Assembly (NCBI GenBank): GCA_903886975.1
Contig: CAISOB010000061.1
Coordinates: forward strand, 1-53,629
Source: an uncultured beta proteobacterium
Lineage (GTDB): Bacteria; Pseudomonadota; Gammaproteobacteria; Burkholderiales; Rhodocyclaceae
DNA length: 53,629 bases
Reading direction: 5' to 3'
The notes below the pieces were generated by a model. The model saw only the letters and a list, made by a program, of their open reading frames with translations, did not search any database and was not told where the DNA came from. Of this stretch, positions 1 to 9,550 are shown piece after piece (position 1 is the first letter of the stretch; the number at the start of each line of letters is the position of its first letter). The position numbers and the translations under genes were made by a program.

Positions 1-68
1 CGCTTGGAGAGAATCCGAAGCCGTCGATCATCGTCAGCATTCAATTCAATGGGCTTTGCTACGCGCAT
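1..68 (-). CDS. IS630-family transposase, N-terminal fragment (cut by window edge)
   Basis: The first 22 codons read MRVAKPIELNADDDRRLRIL and onward, which resembles the N-terminal helix-turn-helix start of IS630/Tc1-mariner transposases, where an acidic stretch precedes an Arg/Leu-rich helix. The ATG is preceded by a strong AGGAGGT ribosome-binding sequence seven bases upstream, so this is a true gene start and not a remnant. The rest of the gene lies outside the window. Family assignment rests on a short segment and is therefore moderate; another DDE transposase with a similar N-terminus is possible. Confidence 0.6.
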   Translation of the reverse strand, partial: MRVAKPIELNADDDRRLRILSK

Positions 69-140
69 GGCAGTGACCTCCTGCTTACTTGGAGGGCCAA
101 TTGTTATTTAAGTTCCGTTATTTATGACGCACTACACTAG
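1..140 (-). mobile_element. Probable end of an IS630-type insertion sequence
   Basis: The transposase start at 68 is followed by an AT-rich stretch (about 95-140) unlike the flanking GC-rich DNA; it would contain the terminal inverted repeat. IS630 elements insert at TA, and a CTAG lies near 137-140. The exact boundary cannot be fixed without the other end. The composition change beyond about 180 marks the return to host sequence. Confidence 0.4.
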
Positions 141-257
141 CTGCCCACGCGAATCTCATTCAATTATATGCCAAGTGTCGGCGCGCTTGTAGCATCGCTT
201 TGCGCGCCACTTCGCGCGGTGCCGGCCCGGGCTGGTTTCCTCGTCCCGCCCGGCACT

Positions 258-1886
258 TCATGACGCCGTGTCGACGACAACGAAGCTCACGCGCTCGAAA
301 TCCGGGCCGTGGTCGAGTACTTTCACCAACTGGACGCACCAGGGGGTGTCGGCGTAGATCTCGATCAAGCGAGAAGCGTCCGACCAGCCGCGCGGGATGA
401 TCAGCGACTGTTCGCTGCCGACTGCCGGCACCGCGGGCAGCAGGAATGCGCCGCTCGGGGCGTAGCTGTCGGCGTCTTCCGGCACGCGCGGCCGCGCCAC
501 CACACATTGCGGCAAACCCGCCAGAGTCGCCACGCCGGCAATCAAGCCATTGCGCTGCTCCTGCATCAACCAGACCATCCGCGCCAGCAGCAGGCGCGTC
601 CCGTCCTGCGGGCAGACCGCCAGCAACTGGCCGTGCGTAATCTTCTTGCCGGCGCCGCCGCGCATCAAACAAAGCCCGCTCGCCGATTGATTGACGGCCA
701 TCCATTGTTCGGCGGTCAAGCCTTCGCGTTCCTCGGCGTCGATCACCTGCTGTGCGACATCTTGTGTTCGCTCTTGTGCAGCCTCGACGCGCCGATCAAC
801 TAGCGACGAACGGCGGCCGGCCTCGCGCGGCGCGACTGCATGCAGGCCTTTCGGCGCACTTGCGGTCTCGCCGCAGAGGTGCCGATAGATCGCGTCAAAG
901 CCGGTCCTTACGCTGGCCGTTCCCGAGCTTGCACGGCGGCTGTACTTGCGCGCACCGTGCCTTTGCGACCAGGCGTTCACCAGGTGTCCAAGCAGTCGCT
1001 TGCACTGCCCGGACGGATAATCGCCGAGGCCGATCCGCACTGGCGGAATCTTCTCGCGCAACTGCTTGCGCACGTCGAAGAGCTGCGCGCCCAGACGGCT
1101 TGTGTCGAGACGGCGCAGCTGCACCGCGATCGGCTCGTCGGCCGGCGAGCTCAATGCCACATCGCGCACCAGGTCGATGACAAATTGCGATGGGACTTCG
1201 CCGGGCGCGACGGATTTCAGACTCACCAGCGGCGACCAGGCGCCGGCCCAGCGGCGGACAAGGCTCTGGTCGGCGATTGAAAGCGCATAAGGACTGGCCA
1301 GCTGAACCAGCAGCAGGCTCAGCAGCGCGCTCGCGCAGTCGGTGCTGCGGGCCAGCGGGTCGAGCGTATCTGTTACCGCCAGCGCCGCCACGCCGCTTTG
1401 TTCGGCGATCGCGTACTGCACGTGCAGATCGCGCCACAGACCGGCGGGCAGTTCACGCCGCGCACGGTAGTGCTCGATGATGGTCATGCCGATGTAGTAG
1501 ATACTGCGATGCAGAATGAGCGCGCTGCGCGACGGGTCGTCGCCGGGCATGCCTTCCGGACGGACGCAGCGCGCGTAGCTGCGCGCCGCCTTGAACCAGA
1601 TCGAGATGGCCTCGCGGAAGCAGTTCTCCTGCGCCTCGGTGAGCGGGAGGGGCTTATTGACGTAGCTGCGGGCAAGCTCTTCGCCGATGAAGCAAAGCGT
1701 CTCGCGCGATTGTTCAAGAAGCTCGAGATAGATCCCGGCCGGCGGTGGCGCTTGCAGCAGGCGATCGAGAAAATGATTAAGCTCTCTTTGCGCCTGCCGC
1801 GGATCGGCCAGCGGCATCCGGGAAAGAATCTCCAGGCCGGTTTCCAGATCGCCGATGTTCGTGCTGGATGCAGTAGGGTCAGTCAC
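258..1886 (-). CDS. Conserved protein with PilZ-like C-terminal domain, putative c-di-GMP-related
   Basis: About 542 residues from a GTG start (VTDPTASSTN). An ORF upstream of this GTG exists but has low-complexity Arg/Pro content and would overlap the next gene, so I start at 1886; no strong ribosome site marks it. The N-terminal two thirds is mostly helical, with no signal peptide or membrane segment. Around residues 395-470 the text WMAVNQSASGLCL, a glycine-rich loop, GQLLAV and later ARMVWLMQEQRNGLIAGV has the strand-turn pattern of a degenerate PilZ-like barrel. The RxxxR c-di-GMP signature is not evident. I recognise it only as a conserved betaproteobacterial family; a cytoplasmic receptor or adaptor role is an inference. 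Confidence 0.6.
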   Translation of the reverse strand: MTDPTASSTNIGDLETGLEILSRMPLADPRQAQRELNHFLDRLLQAPPPAGIYLELLEQSRETLCFIGEELARSYVNKPLPLTEAQENCFREAISIWFKAARSYARCVRPEGMPGDDPSRSALILHRSIYYIGMTIIEHYRARRELPAGLWRDLHVQYAIAEQSGVAALAVTDTLDPLARSTDCASALLSLLLVQLASPYALSIADQSLVRRWAGAWSPLVSLKSVAPGEVPSQFVIDLVRDVALSSPADEPIAVQLRRLDTSRLGAQLFDVRKQLREKIPPVRIGLGDYPSGQCKRLLGHLVNAWSQRHGARKYSRRASSGTASVRTGFDAIYRHLCGETASAPKGLHAVAPREAGRRSSLVDRRVEAAQERTQDVAQQVIDAEEREGLTAEQWMAVNQSASGLCLMRGGAGKKITHGQLLAVCPQDGTRLLLARMVWLMQEQRNGLIAGVATLAGLPQCVVARPRVPEDADSYAPSGAFLLPAVPAVGSEQSLIIPRGWSDASRLIEIYADTPWCVQLVKVLDHGPDFERVSFVVVDTAS

Positions 1887-2049
1887 AGTGCTTCTACCAA
1901 GGACCTGAGGATGCCGAGCGCCTATGGCAAGACGAAGGATAAAGGGCAGAAAGCGCACGGCGCGGCGCCGCGTCACCCTTATTAGCAATGACCGGGGGCG
2001 GTCGGAATGGTTCCTGCGGGATGGTGGCCGGCGGTGCCGGCGCGCCGGA

Positions 2050-2382
2050 TCAGTGCAGCATCGGCGGGGCATCGGCAATGCGGCGCTTGAGCTCGATCAT
2101 GCGCACCCGGTGGCCGTGCATGGTGATGCGACCGGCGCTGCGGTCATTGCCCGTATCACTGTACTCAAAGGCATAGACGCGGGTGAGTCGCAGCACGCCG
2201 TCGCCGCCCCGCCGCAGGCCGATGCGTGCGATGGCGACCGTATCGTCGAGCAGCAGCAGATTCTCCGAGTCGCACGCCGCCCTGGCCGCCGCTACGGCCG
2301 TTTCGCGAACTTTGAGGCTGTCGAACCAGAGCCAGGCCGTCGCCGCAAAGAGCAGCAGGACGAGTAGATCAAGCCCGTCCAT
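2050..2382 (-). CDS. DUF3301 domain-containing protein
   Basis: 110 residues. One N-terminal membrane helix (about residues 4-20, LDLLVLLLFAATAWLWFDSL) is followed by RETAVAAARAACDSENLLLLDDTVAIARIGLRR, the hallmark of DUF3301: a short anchored protein whose conserved part contains a Cys followed by LLDDTVA. The C-terminus is hydrophilic and basic. An AGGCGG ribosome site precedes the ATG. It is transcribed in the same direction as the PilZ-like gene downstream, about 160 bases away. Function unknown; families of this kind sit on the inner-membrane cytoplasmic face. The family call is firm, the role is not. Confidence 0.8.
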   Translation of the reverse strand: MDGLDLLVLLLFAATAWLWFDSLKVRETAVAAARAACDSENLLLLDDTVAIARIGLRRGGDGVLRLTRVYAFEYSDTGNDRSAGRITMHGHRVRMIELKRRIADAPPMLH

Positions 2383-2425
2383 GCGCGCCGCCTGAGTGAG
2401 AATACACCCTAGCGTTTACCGGCGA

Positions 2426-3043
2426 TCACGCGCTGGCGCTCGGTCGCTCGGCGATACGATTGCGCCAAGCCTGCAGATGCGGCAATCCTTCATCGCCCGG
2501 CTTAAATTTCATCAAGCGCGCAAATTCGATGGCGCAGAATGCGGTAATGTCGGCGATGGTAAAGCGATCGCCTGCGGCAAAGGGATGCCGCGCCAGCTGC
2601 ACGTCGAACCAGCGGGCACTGTCGCGCATTTTCAGGCCTTGCGCTGCGCCGTATTCGGCGAACTGCGGTTGCTCGAGAGGCGCAAGGCCGGGGTGGGTGT
2701 GACGAATGCAATTGGCAATTCTTGCAAAAAGTTGCAGCTCGATCTGACGATCGGCCATTTCGATGAAGGCCCGTTCTTCGCCGCTCTCGCCCATCAAATT
2801 GGGTTCCGGATAGCGCGTTTCGAGATAGCTGCAAATCGCCCGCGACTCGGCAAGGCAGCGGCCATCATCAAGTTCGAGAACCGGCACGGTGGCCAGCGGA
2901 TTGCGCGCCATGAATCCGGCTTGCTTGTGTTCCCCGGCGTTCAAATCAACCGCTACGCGCTGAATATCGACTATGCCTTTTTCGGCGAGAAACATCTCCA
3001 CCCGTCTTGGATTGGGCGCCCGCACCGCGGTGTAAAGTCGCAT
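2426..3043 (-). CDS. Glutathione S-transferase family protein
   Basis: 205 residues, the usual GST length. The N-terminal thioredoxin-like domain opens MRLYTAVRAPNPRRVEMFLAEKGI and carries the glutathione-binding cis-proline motif ATVPVLELDDGRCLAESRAI (about residues 51-70), where VPVLE and the ES pair contact the gamma-glutamyl group. The all-helical C-terminal domain includes FAAGDRFTIADITAFCAIEFA, the N-capping box that is conserved in GSTs. It resembles the Gtt2-like bacterial group with APNPRRV near the N-terminus. Probable role is glutathione conjugation or peroxide detoxification in the cytoplasm; substrate unknown. It stands alone between dinB and the DUF3301 gene. Confidence 0.9.
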   Translation of the reverse strand: MRLYTAVRAPNPRRVEMFLAEKGIVDIQRVAVDLNAGEHKQAGFMARNPLATVPVLELDDGRCLAESRAICSYLETRYPEPNLMGESGEERAFIEMADRQIELQLFARIANCIRHTHPGLAPLEQPQFAEYGAAQGLKMRDSARWFDVQLARHPFAAGDRFTIADITAFCAIEFARLMKFKPGDEGLPHLQAWRNRIAERPSASA

Positions 3044-3086
3044 CGTTCTTCCTCCGATCTGAACTATGACTTTACCCCGTTTGCGC

Positions 3087-4235
3087 TCAGAACGGCAATT
3101 CCGCCTGTCGACTCGGCGCGTTCATTGCGACTTCCCCGCGGGCGCCGAGGCCACTCGCACGAACGCCAAGCAGGCGAATCTTCTGCGTCAGCGGAACGCG
3201 CTTCAGGCACGCCCCGGCCGCTAGACGTATGGCCGTCGCGTCGCTCACGCCCAGGGCCAGGGTAACATCGCGGGTCACCGCGCGAAAATCCGCATAGCGC
3301 AGCTTGATGCCGATGTTCCGGCCGGCATAACCGCTGCGTTGGAGATCATCGGCAAGGCGCTGGCATAACGTGGTGAAAATCGCCGACAGTTCGGACCTGT
3401 CGCGCGTCGCGTGCAGGTCTCGCGCGAAGGTCGTCTCGCGACTGATCGATTTGGGTTCCGAGGCCATGATGACGGGGCGATCGTCGAGGCCGTGCGCCGC
3501 GCGGTGCAGCCAGTTGCCGGTCGTGCCGCCAAATCTCCGCATGAGGAACTCGACCGGCACCGCCGCCAAGTCCCCTATCGTGTTGATCCCGAGTGCCGCC
3601 AGTCTTTCCGCCGACTTGGGGCCGATGCCGTTGATCTTGCGAGCGGGCAACGGCCAGATCCGCTCGGCGATGTCCCGACTGTCGAGGATCGTGAGTCCGT
3701 TCGGCTTGTCGAGGTCGGAGCAAATTTTTGCCAACAGCTTGTTCGACGCGATTCCGATCGAACACGACAGACCGGTGGCGGCGTGGACCGCCTGCTTGAT
3801 GCGAAGTCCCAAACTCGCGCTAGCTTCAACGCTGGCGCTCAGATCGAGGTAGATTTCGTCGATTCCCCTGTCCTCGATGTCGGGCACGATACGCGCGATA
3901 GCCGCTTTGAAGCGACGCGACGAGTCGCGGTAAGCGTCGAAATCGGCGGGCAGCAGAATCGCTTCAGGGGCCAGCCGCGCCGCCTTCATCAAGCCCATTC
4001 CGGAGAACACGCCAAGCGCTCTGGCCTCGTAGGTCGAGGTGGTGACGACACCCCGCCCGGCATAATCACGCAAGCGGGCGAACTGAAGGTGGCCATCGGC
4101 ATGCGCGAGCGGCTGAAAGTCGCCGCGCCCGCCGACCACCATGGCCTGTCCGCGCAGTTGCGGATAACGCAGCAATTCGACCGACGCATAGAAAGCGTCC
4201 ATGTCGAGATGGACAATTCGCCGAATACTGTTCAT
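3087..4235 (-). CDS. dinB: DNA polymerase IV (Y-family translesion polymerase)
   Basis: 382 residues. The palm carries the catalytic Asp at residue 11 (HLDMDAFYASVE) and the Asp126-Glu127 pair (GIDEIYLDL); Tyr16 occupies the steric-gate position. Two helix-hairpin-helix-like motifs (KINGIGPKSAERLAALGI) mark the thumb, the little-finger domain follows, and the C-terminus QAELPF is a beta-clamp binding motif. Compared with E. coli DinB there are about 20 extra residues (about 37-60) between VVGG and RGVVTTSTYEAR, a variant I recall from other betaproteobacteria. The gene bypasses lesions during SOS induction; a LexA box covers its start codon (see the operator entry). There is no ribosome-binding sequence before the ATG, which fits a leaderless transcript. 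Confidence 0.95.
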   Translation of the reverse strand: MNSIRRIVHLDMDAFYASVELLRYPQLRGQAMVVGGRGDFQPLAHADGHLQFARLRDYAGRGVVTTSTYEARALGVFSGMGLMKAARLAPEAILLPADFDAYRDSSRRFKAAIARIVPDIEDRGIDEIYLDLSASVEASASLGLRIKQAVHAATGLSCSIGIASNKLLAKICSDLDKPNGLTILDSRDIAERIWPLPARKINGIGPKSAERLAALGINTIGDLAAVPVEFLMRRFGGTTGNWLHRAAHGLDDRPVIMASEPKSISRETTFARDLHATRDRSELSAIFTTLCQRLADDLQRSGYAGRNIGIKLRYADFRAVTRDVTLALGVSDATAIRLAAGACLKRVPLTQKIRLLGVRASGLGARGEVAMNAPSRQAELPF

Positions 4236-4245
4236 ATGTACAGTA
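4226..4245 (-). promoter_or_regulatory. LexA (SOS) operator overlapping the dinB start codon
   Basis: TACTGTTCATATGTACAGTA is a perfect match to the gammaproteobacterial/betaproteobacterial SOS box CTGT-N8-ACAG with flanking TA on both sides. Its centre contains the dinB ATG (4235-4233). Confidence 0.9.
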
Positions 4246-4247
4246 TA
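4242..4247 (-). promoter_or_regulatory. Putative -10 element of dinB (TATACT)
   Basis: TATACT on the minus strand lies six bases before the dinB ATG, so transcription would begin at or next to the A of the ATG. It overlaps the LexA box, as expected for a repressed promoter. The -35 region is weak (TTTCGC at 17 bases spacing). Confidence 0.55.
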
Positions 4248-4345
4248 GGCGAATTGCCCACACTGCGAAACACTGCGCTGAAATCAGCGCTTCGCTATCA
4301 GCTTAAGGCGCAGCGGTGCAAAGCCGGCAGCCGCCACGCCGGCCG

Positions 4346-4525
4346 TCAGGCTGAATTCTTCTTGATATCCCTCTTCAGGTCACCATATCCGGCCTGGATC
4401 TTCCCGCCGACGTTTTGCAGCTTGCCCTTTTGCTCGAGGTCCTTGTTGCCGCTAATCCGGCCGGCAACTTCGTTGACTTTGCCTTTAACTTCTTGAGCAC
4501 GGCCCTTGACTTGATCCTTGTTCAT
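4346..4525 (-). CDS. CsbD family stress-response protein
   Basis: 59 residues: MNKDQVKGRAQEVKGKVNEV, then AGRISGNKDLEQKGKLQNVG and GKIQAGYGDLKRDIKKNSA. This is the CsbD signature: a small, charged, helical protein with K-G-x-x-x-x-x-x-G-K spacing and the G-x-x-x-L-x-x-x-G-K-x-Q repeat. It has no membrane segment. A GGAGG ribosome site sits close upstream of the ATG. CsbD proteins are abundant in stress and stationary phase, but their molecular function is unknown. The gene is monocistronic between dinB and recQ, in the same direction as both. Confidence 0.88.
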   Translation of the reverse strand: MNKDQVKGRAQEVKGKVNEVAGRISGNKDLEQKGKLQNVGGKIQAGYGDLKRDIKKNSA

Positions 4526-4680
4526 GATGCCTCCTGTTCAATTGATGACATTGGCGATTGTCACTGACGCGAGCGAACACTCACCGCAAGCAAGAATAAT
4601 CAGGATCGCGAACGCTTTCTGTGCGCCAACACCCATAGGGCGGCGCGCGTTGCTCCATCCGGATGCCGGTGACGGCCGCC

Positions 4681-6540
<1,860 letters not shown>

Positions 6541-6614
6541 GGCCACCCGCGAACGCCAGCGTCAGCCACTGTTATGGGATACTCGCCGCCTGATAAGCGC
6601 TTCGCACCCGGCCC

Positions 6615-6920
6615 TTACGCCGCGCCGAGGATCTTGATCGATCTCGCTTCGAGCAGCCCCTTGACCTTTGCGCTGTAGGCCTGCATGTGCGGCGCGACAA
6701 GATGCGCCTTCAAGTCCTCGAGGCTATTCCACTTTTCGACGATGGTAACGACATTCGCGTCCTTCTCCTGAACGGCGAGATCGGTCGCAAGATCCACGGT
6801 CGGCCCGTACTCGATGCAGCCCTTCTCTTTCAGAACATTGGGGACATTGGCCTTGAAAATCTCGAGGAACTCGGCGACCCGCCCGTCCTTGATGCGCAGT
6901 GCTGCGATGACATTGATCAT
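6615..6920 (-). CDS. Putative quinol monooxygenase (ABM domain)
   Basis: 101 residues with the ferredoxin-like ABM fold pattern: MINVIAALRIKDGRVAEFLEIFKANVPNVLKEKGCIEYGP, then VVTIVEKWNSLEDLKAHLVAPHMQAY. The sequence CIEYGPTVD and the EKW...H...PHM segment match the YgiN-like group of antibiotic-biosynthesis monooxygenase-domain proteins, small cofactor-independent enzymes that act on quinols or aldehydes as dimers. AAGGAAAA precedes the ATG. It stands alone next to recQ; substrate unknown. Confidence 0.88.
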   Translation of the reverse strand: MINVIAALRIKDGRVAEFLEIFKANVPNVLKEKGCIEYGPTVDLATDLAVQEKDANVVTIVEKWNSLEDLKAHLVAPHMQAYSAKVKGLLEARSIKILGAA

Positions 6921-7144
6921 TTCGTGTTTTCCTTGTTGGCAAGTGCCGTGCTGTTAAAGAGATGTAGTTTAAGCGCTCGGCTTCCGATTGCCAATCTTCG
7001 CGGCCTCAGGGATTTTCGCGAGAAGCGCTCTATCGCGGCTGGATAGGACGCGCGCAACGCCGGCGGAATTCAAAACTGTTAAACTGGCGCCATTAGAAAT
7101 CCCGGATTTTGGCGATGCCGGGTTAGTCACTGGAGGGGAACATT

Positions 7145-8689
7145 ATGTCATTTACGCAACGGATTATCGATTTCTTTACTCGCAAGTCGACGGTAGCCAA
7201 GGGCGGCGGCGAAAAAGCGATAAGCAAGCAGCATGCGGGCGGAAAGATGACCGCGCGCGAACGAATTGCAGCGCTGCTCGATCCCGGTTCCTTCCACGAG
7301 TACGACCTCTTTGTCGAACACAACTGCCAGGATTTTGGCATGGGCGACAAAGCGCTGCCGGCCGACGGCGTCGTCACCGGCACCGGCACCATGGCCGGCC
7401 GGCCGGTGTGCATCTATGCGCAGGATTTCACCGTCGCCGGCGGATCGCTCGGCATCATGCATGCGCGCAAGATCACCAAGGTCATGGACCATGCGATCAA
7501 CCTCGGCATCCCGATCATCGGTATCAACGACTCGGGCGGCGCGCGCATCCAGGAAGGCGTCAATTCGCTCGCCGGTTACGGCGAAATCTTCTACCGCAAC
7601 ACCCTGGCCTCCGGCGTCATTCCGCAGATCTCGGTCATTCTTGGTCCCTGCGCCGGCGGCGCCGTATATTCGCCGGCACTGACCGATTTCGTTTTCGTCG
7701 TCGATAATATTTCAAAAATGTTCATTACCGGTCCGGAGGTGGTCAAGACCGTGCTCGGCGAGGAAATCTCGATGGAAGACCTCGGCGGCGCGCGAGTCCA
7801 GGCCGAGATTTCGGGCAACGCACACTTCTTTGCCGAGAGCGAGCAACAGTGCTTCGACCAGATCAAGCAGCTGTTCAGCTACCTGCCGAGCAGCAACCGG
7901 CAGAGGGCGGCAGCGGTCGCCGCGAGGAAACCGAAATCGTCTTACCACATCGAGAACCTGATTCCCAAGGATTCCAAGGAACCCTTCGACGTGCGCGACA
8001 TCGTTCGCGCCCTCGTCGATGACTCCGAGTTTCTTGAAGTTTATGAATTGTTCGCCGCCAACGCGATCATCGGCTTTGCCCGCATCAACGGCGAAACAGT
8101 CGGCGTCGTCGGCAACCAGGCGTTGGTCCTCGCCGGCGTCCTCGACATCGACGCCTCCGACAAGATCGCGCGCTTCGTGCGCTTCTGCGACGCCTTCAGC
8201 ATCCCCTTATTGACCCTCATGGACATCCCGGGTTACCTGCCCGGTTCCGACCAGGAGCACGCCGGCGTCATCCGGCACGGCGCCAAGGTGCTGTACGCTT
8301 ACAGCGAAGCCACCGTGCCCGAGATCACGGTGATCTTGCGCAAGGCCTACGGCGGCGGCTATATCGCCATGTGCTCGAACCATCTGCGCGCCGATTTCGT
8401 CTTTGCCTGGCCGACCGCCGAGATCGCGGTGATGGGGCCGGAAGGCGCGGCCAATATCATTTTCCGCAGCGAAATCCTCGCCGCCGAAGATCCGGAGGCG
8501 ATGCGCAAGCTCAAGGTCAAGGAATACACCGACAAGTTCGCCAACCCCTATGTCGCGGCAGCGAGCGGCTACGTAGACGCGGTAATCAGCCCGGAAGAAA
8601 CCCGGGCCTATATCGTGCATGCGCTTGAAGTGACGAAGAACAAGAGCGAAACGCGGCCGGCGAGAAAACACGGCACGCCGCCGTTCTGA
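7145..8689 (+). CDS. Acyl-CoA carboxylase carboxyltransferase (beta) subunit
   Basis: 514 residues covering both crotonase-like lobes. Visible marks are GKMTARERIAALLDPGSFHEYD, the oxyanion-hole segments NDSGGARIQEGVNSLAGYGEIF and GPCAGGAVYSPALTDFVF in the N-lobe, and DIPGYLPGSDQEHAGVIRHGAKVLYAYSEATVPEITVILRKAYGGGYIAMCS in the C-lobe, the acyl-CoA/biotin site. It is closest to propionyl-CoA or methylmalonyl-CoA-type beta subunits (family end normally RKHGNIPL, here RKHGTPPF). It transfers carboxyl between biotin and an acyl-CoA. A GGAGGGG ribosome site lies just upstream. The biotin carrier follows 11 bases later, but no biotin carboxylase is present in the window, so carboxylase versus decarboxylase direction stays open. 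Confidence 0.93.
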   Translation: MSFTQRIIDFFTRKSTVAKGGGEKAISKQHAGGKMTARERIAALLDPGSFHEYDLFVEHNCQDFGMGDKALPADGVVTGTGTMAGRPVCIYAQDFTVAGGSLGIMHARKITKVMDHAINLGIPIIGINDSGGARIQEGVNSLAGYGEIFYRNTLASGVIPQISVILGPCAGGAVYSPALTDFVFVVDNISKMFITGPEVVKTVLGEEISMEDLGGARVQAEISGNAHFFAESEQQCFDQIKQLFSYLPSSNRQRAAAVAARKPKSSYHIENLIPKDSKEPFDVRDIVRALVDDSEFLEVYELFAANAIIGFARINGETVGVVGNQALVLAGVLDIDASDKIARFVRFCDAFSIPLLTLMDIPGYLPGSDQEHAGVIRHGAKVLYAYSEATVPEITVILRKAYGGGYIAMCSNHLRADFVFAWPTAEIAVMGPEGAANIIFRSEILAAEDPEAMRKLKVKEYTDKFANPYVAAASGYVDAVISPEETRAYIVHALEVTKNKSETRPARKHGTPPF

Positions 8690-8700
8690 CAGGACTTGCC

Positions 8701-9018
8701 ATGCGCGAACATGAAAAGCTGAGCCGGATAGCGCTCGAAGCCGGCACCTACGAGACGCTTCTCACGCGCAAGTTTGCCATGCGCAAGCCCTACGCGAAGC
8801 GTGATGCGCAGGCAATCAAGGCGCTCATTCCCGGCGTCATCGAACGAATCGACGCGACAGTCGGAGCCAAGGTGCGCCACGGCGACATCCTGATCATCCA
8901 GGAAGCGATGAAGATGCACAACCGGATCAGAGCCCCGCATGACGGCACGATCAAGGCCATTGCGGTCGCCGCCGGCGAAAAGGTCGGCAAGGGACAGATT
9001 CTGATCGAGATGGAATAA
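8701..9018 (+). CDS. Biotin carboxyl carrier protein (acyl-CoA carboxylase/decarboxylase)
   Basis: 105 residues. The C-terminal two thirds is a biotinyl/lipoyl barrel, IKALIPGVIERIDATVGAKVRHGD, with the biotinylation motif QEAMKM (target Lys71) and the second half-barrel GTIKAIAVAAGEKVGKGQILIEME. The first 35 residues are helical and charged and form a short linker rather than the long Pro/Ala linker of AccB, which suggests a dedicated carrier for the carboxyltransferase just upstream (same strand, 11-base gap, AGGA ribosome site). It carries carboxybiotin between active sites. Confidence 0.93.
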   Translation: MREHEKLSRIALEAGTYETLLTRKFAMRKPYAKRDAQAIKALIPGVIERIDATVGAKVRHGDILIIQEAMKMHNRIRAPHDGTIKAIAVAAGEKVGKGQILIEME

Positions 9019-9040
9019 GGCAGCCGCGCCGCGAACGACC

Positions 9041-9367
9041 TCAGCAGCTATACACGCCCTGCATGAAGAGCATGCGCTGATCGACTTCGATCGCCGCGAA
9101 GATGTTCTCGTAATGCGCGATCAGCGCCCTCTGCAATTCGGCAAGGCTAAGCAGCCCAAGCTGTTTGCCGTCATCGAGAACCGCGATGCAGTTGAGCCCA
9201 TCGGCCTCCATCAGCGCAAGACAGGCATGCACCGATTGCTCCGGAGTGGCGAATACAGCACCGGCGGTTGCCGCCCCGGCGCTCTGCGAACCGGCGCTCC
9301 GACTCTGGCTAGCGAGCACGGCCTTGACGATCAAGGGGCGTATCCTCGGGTGTTGCGGCACTTTCAT
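9041..9367 (-). CDS. Single CBS-domain protein
   Basis: About 108 residues (ATG at 9367; a GTG one codon upstream is an alternative; GAGG precedes). After a low-complexity Ser/Ala/Gly stretch (about residues 20-37), residues 40-95 read ATPEQSVHACLALMEADGLNCIAVLDDGKQLGLLSLAELQRALIAHYEN, matching one CBS motif (V..A...M....+..+.V.D...+.G+++..D/E+). CBS domains normally come in pairs, so two chains would dimerise to bind an adenosine nucleotide. No other domain is attached. Function unknown; a regulatory sensor is plausible. It faces the carboxylase pair convergently. Confidence 0.6.
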   Translation of the reverse strand: MKVPQHPRIRPLIVKAVLASQSRSAGSQSAGAATAGAVFATPEQSVHACLALMEADGLNCIAVLDDGKQLGLLSLAELQRALIAHYENIFAAIEVDQRMLFMQGVYSC

Positions 9368-9498
9368 CACTTACCTCGCGTTTGACGACGCACAGTAGCT
9401 GCGGCCGCTTAACAACATCAGGCAAGAAACCGGCGATAAAGTTTCGCCGCACGCCGCACATCCGGGCTATTCATGTCAGAAGCATGAGCCCAGAAGAT

Positions 9499-9528
9499 AA
9501 AAAAGGGCACTGCCGTAGCGGTGCCCCT
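9499..9528 (-). terminator. Rho-independent terminator of eno
   Basis: On the minus strand, GGGCAC-N10-GTGCCC is followed directly by TTTTTTAT. It starts about 25 bases after the enolase stop codon. Confidence 0.85.
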
Positions 9529-9550
9529 TGTGCCTTGGAAACGACGCGGA

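Noticed and set aside
258..2078. Longer start for the PilZ-like protein (MPMPRRCC...)
   Set aside because: The extra 64 residues are Arg/Pro-rich, have no conserved feature and overlap the end of the DUF3301 gene.
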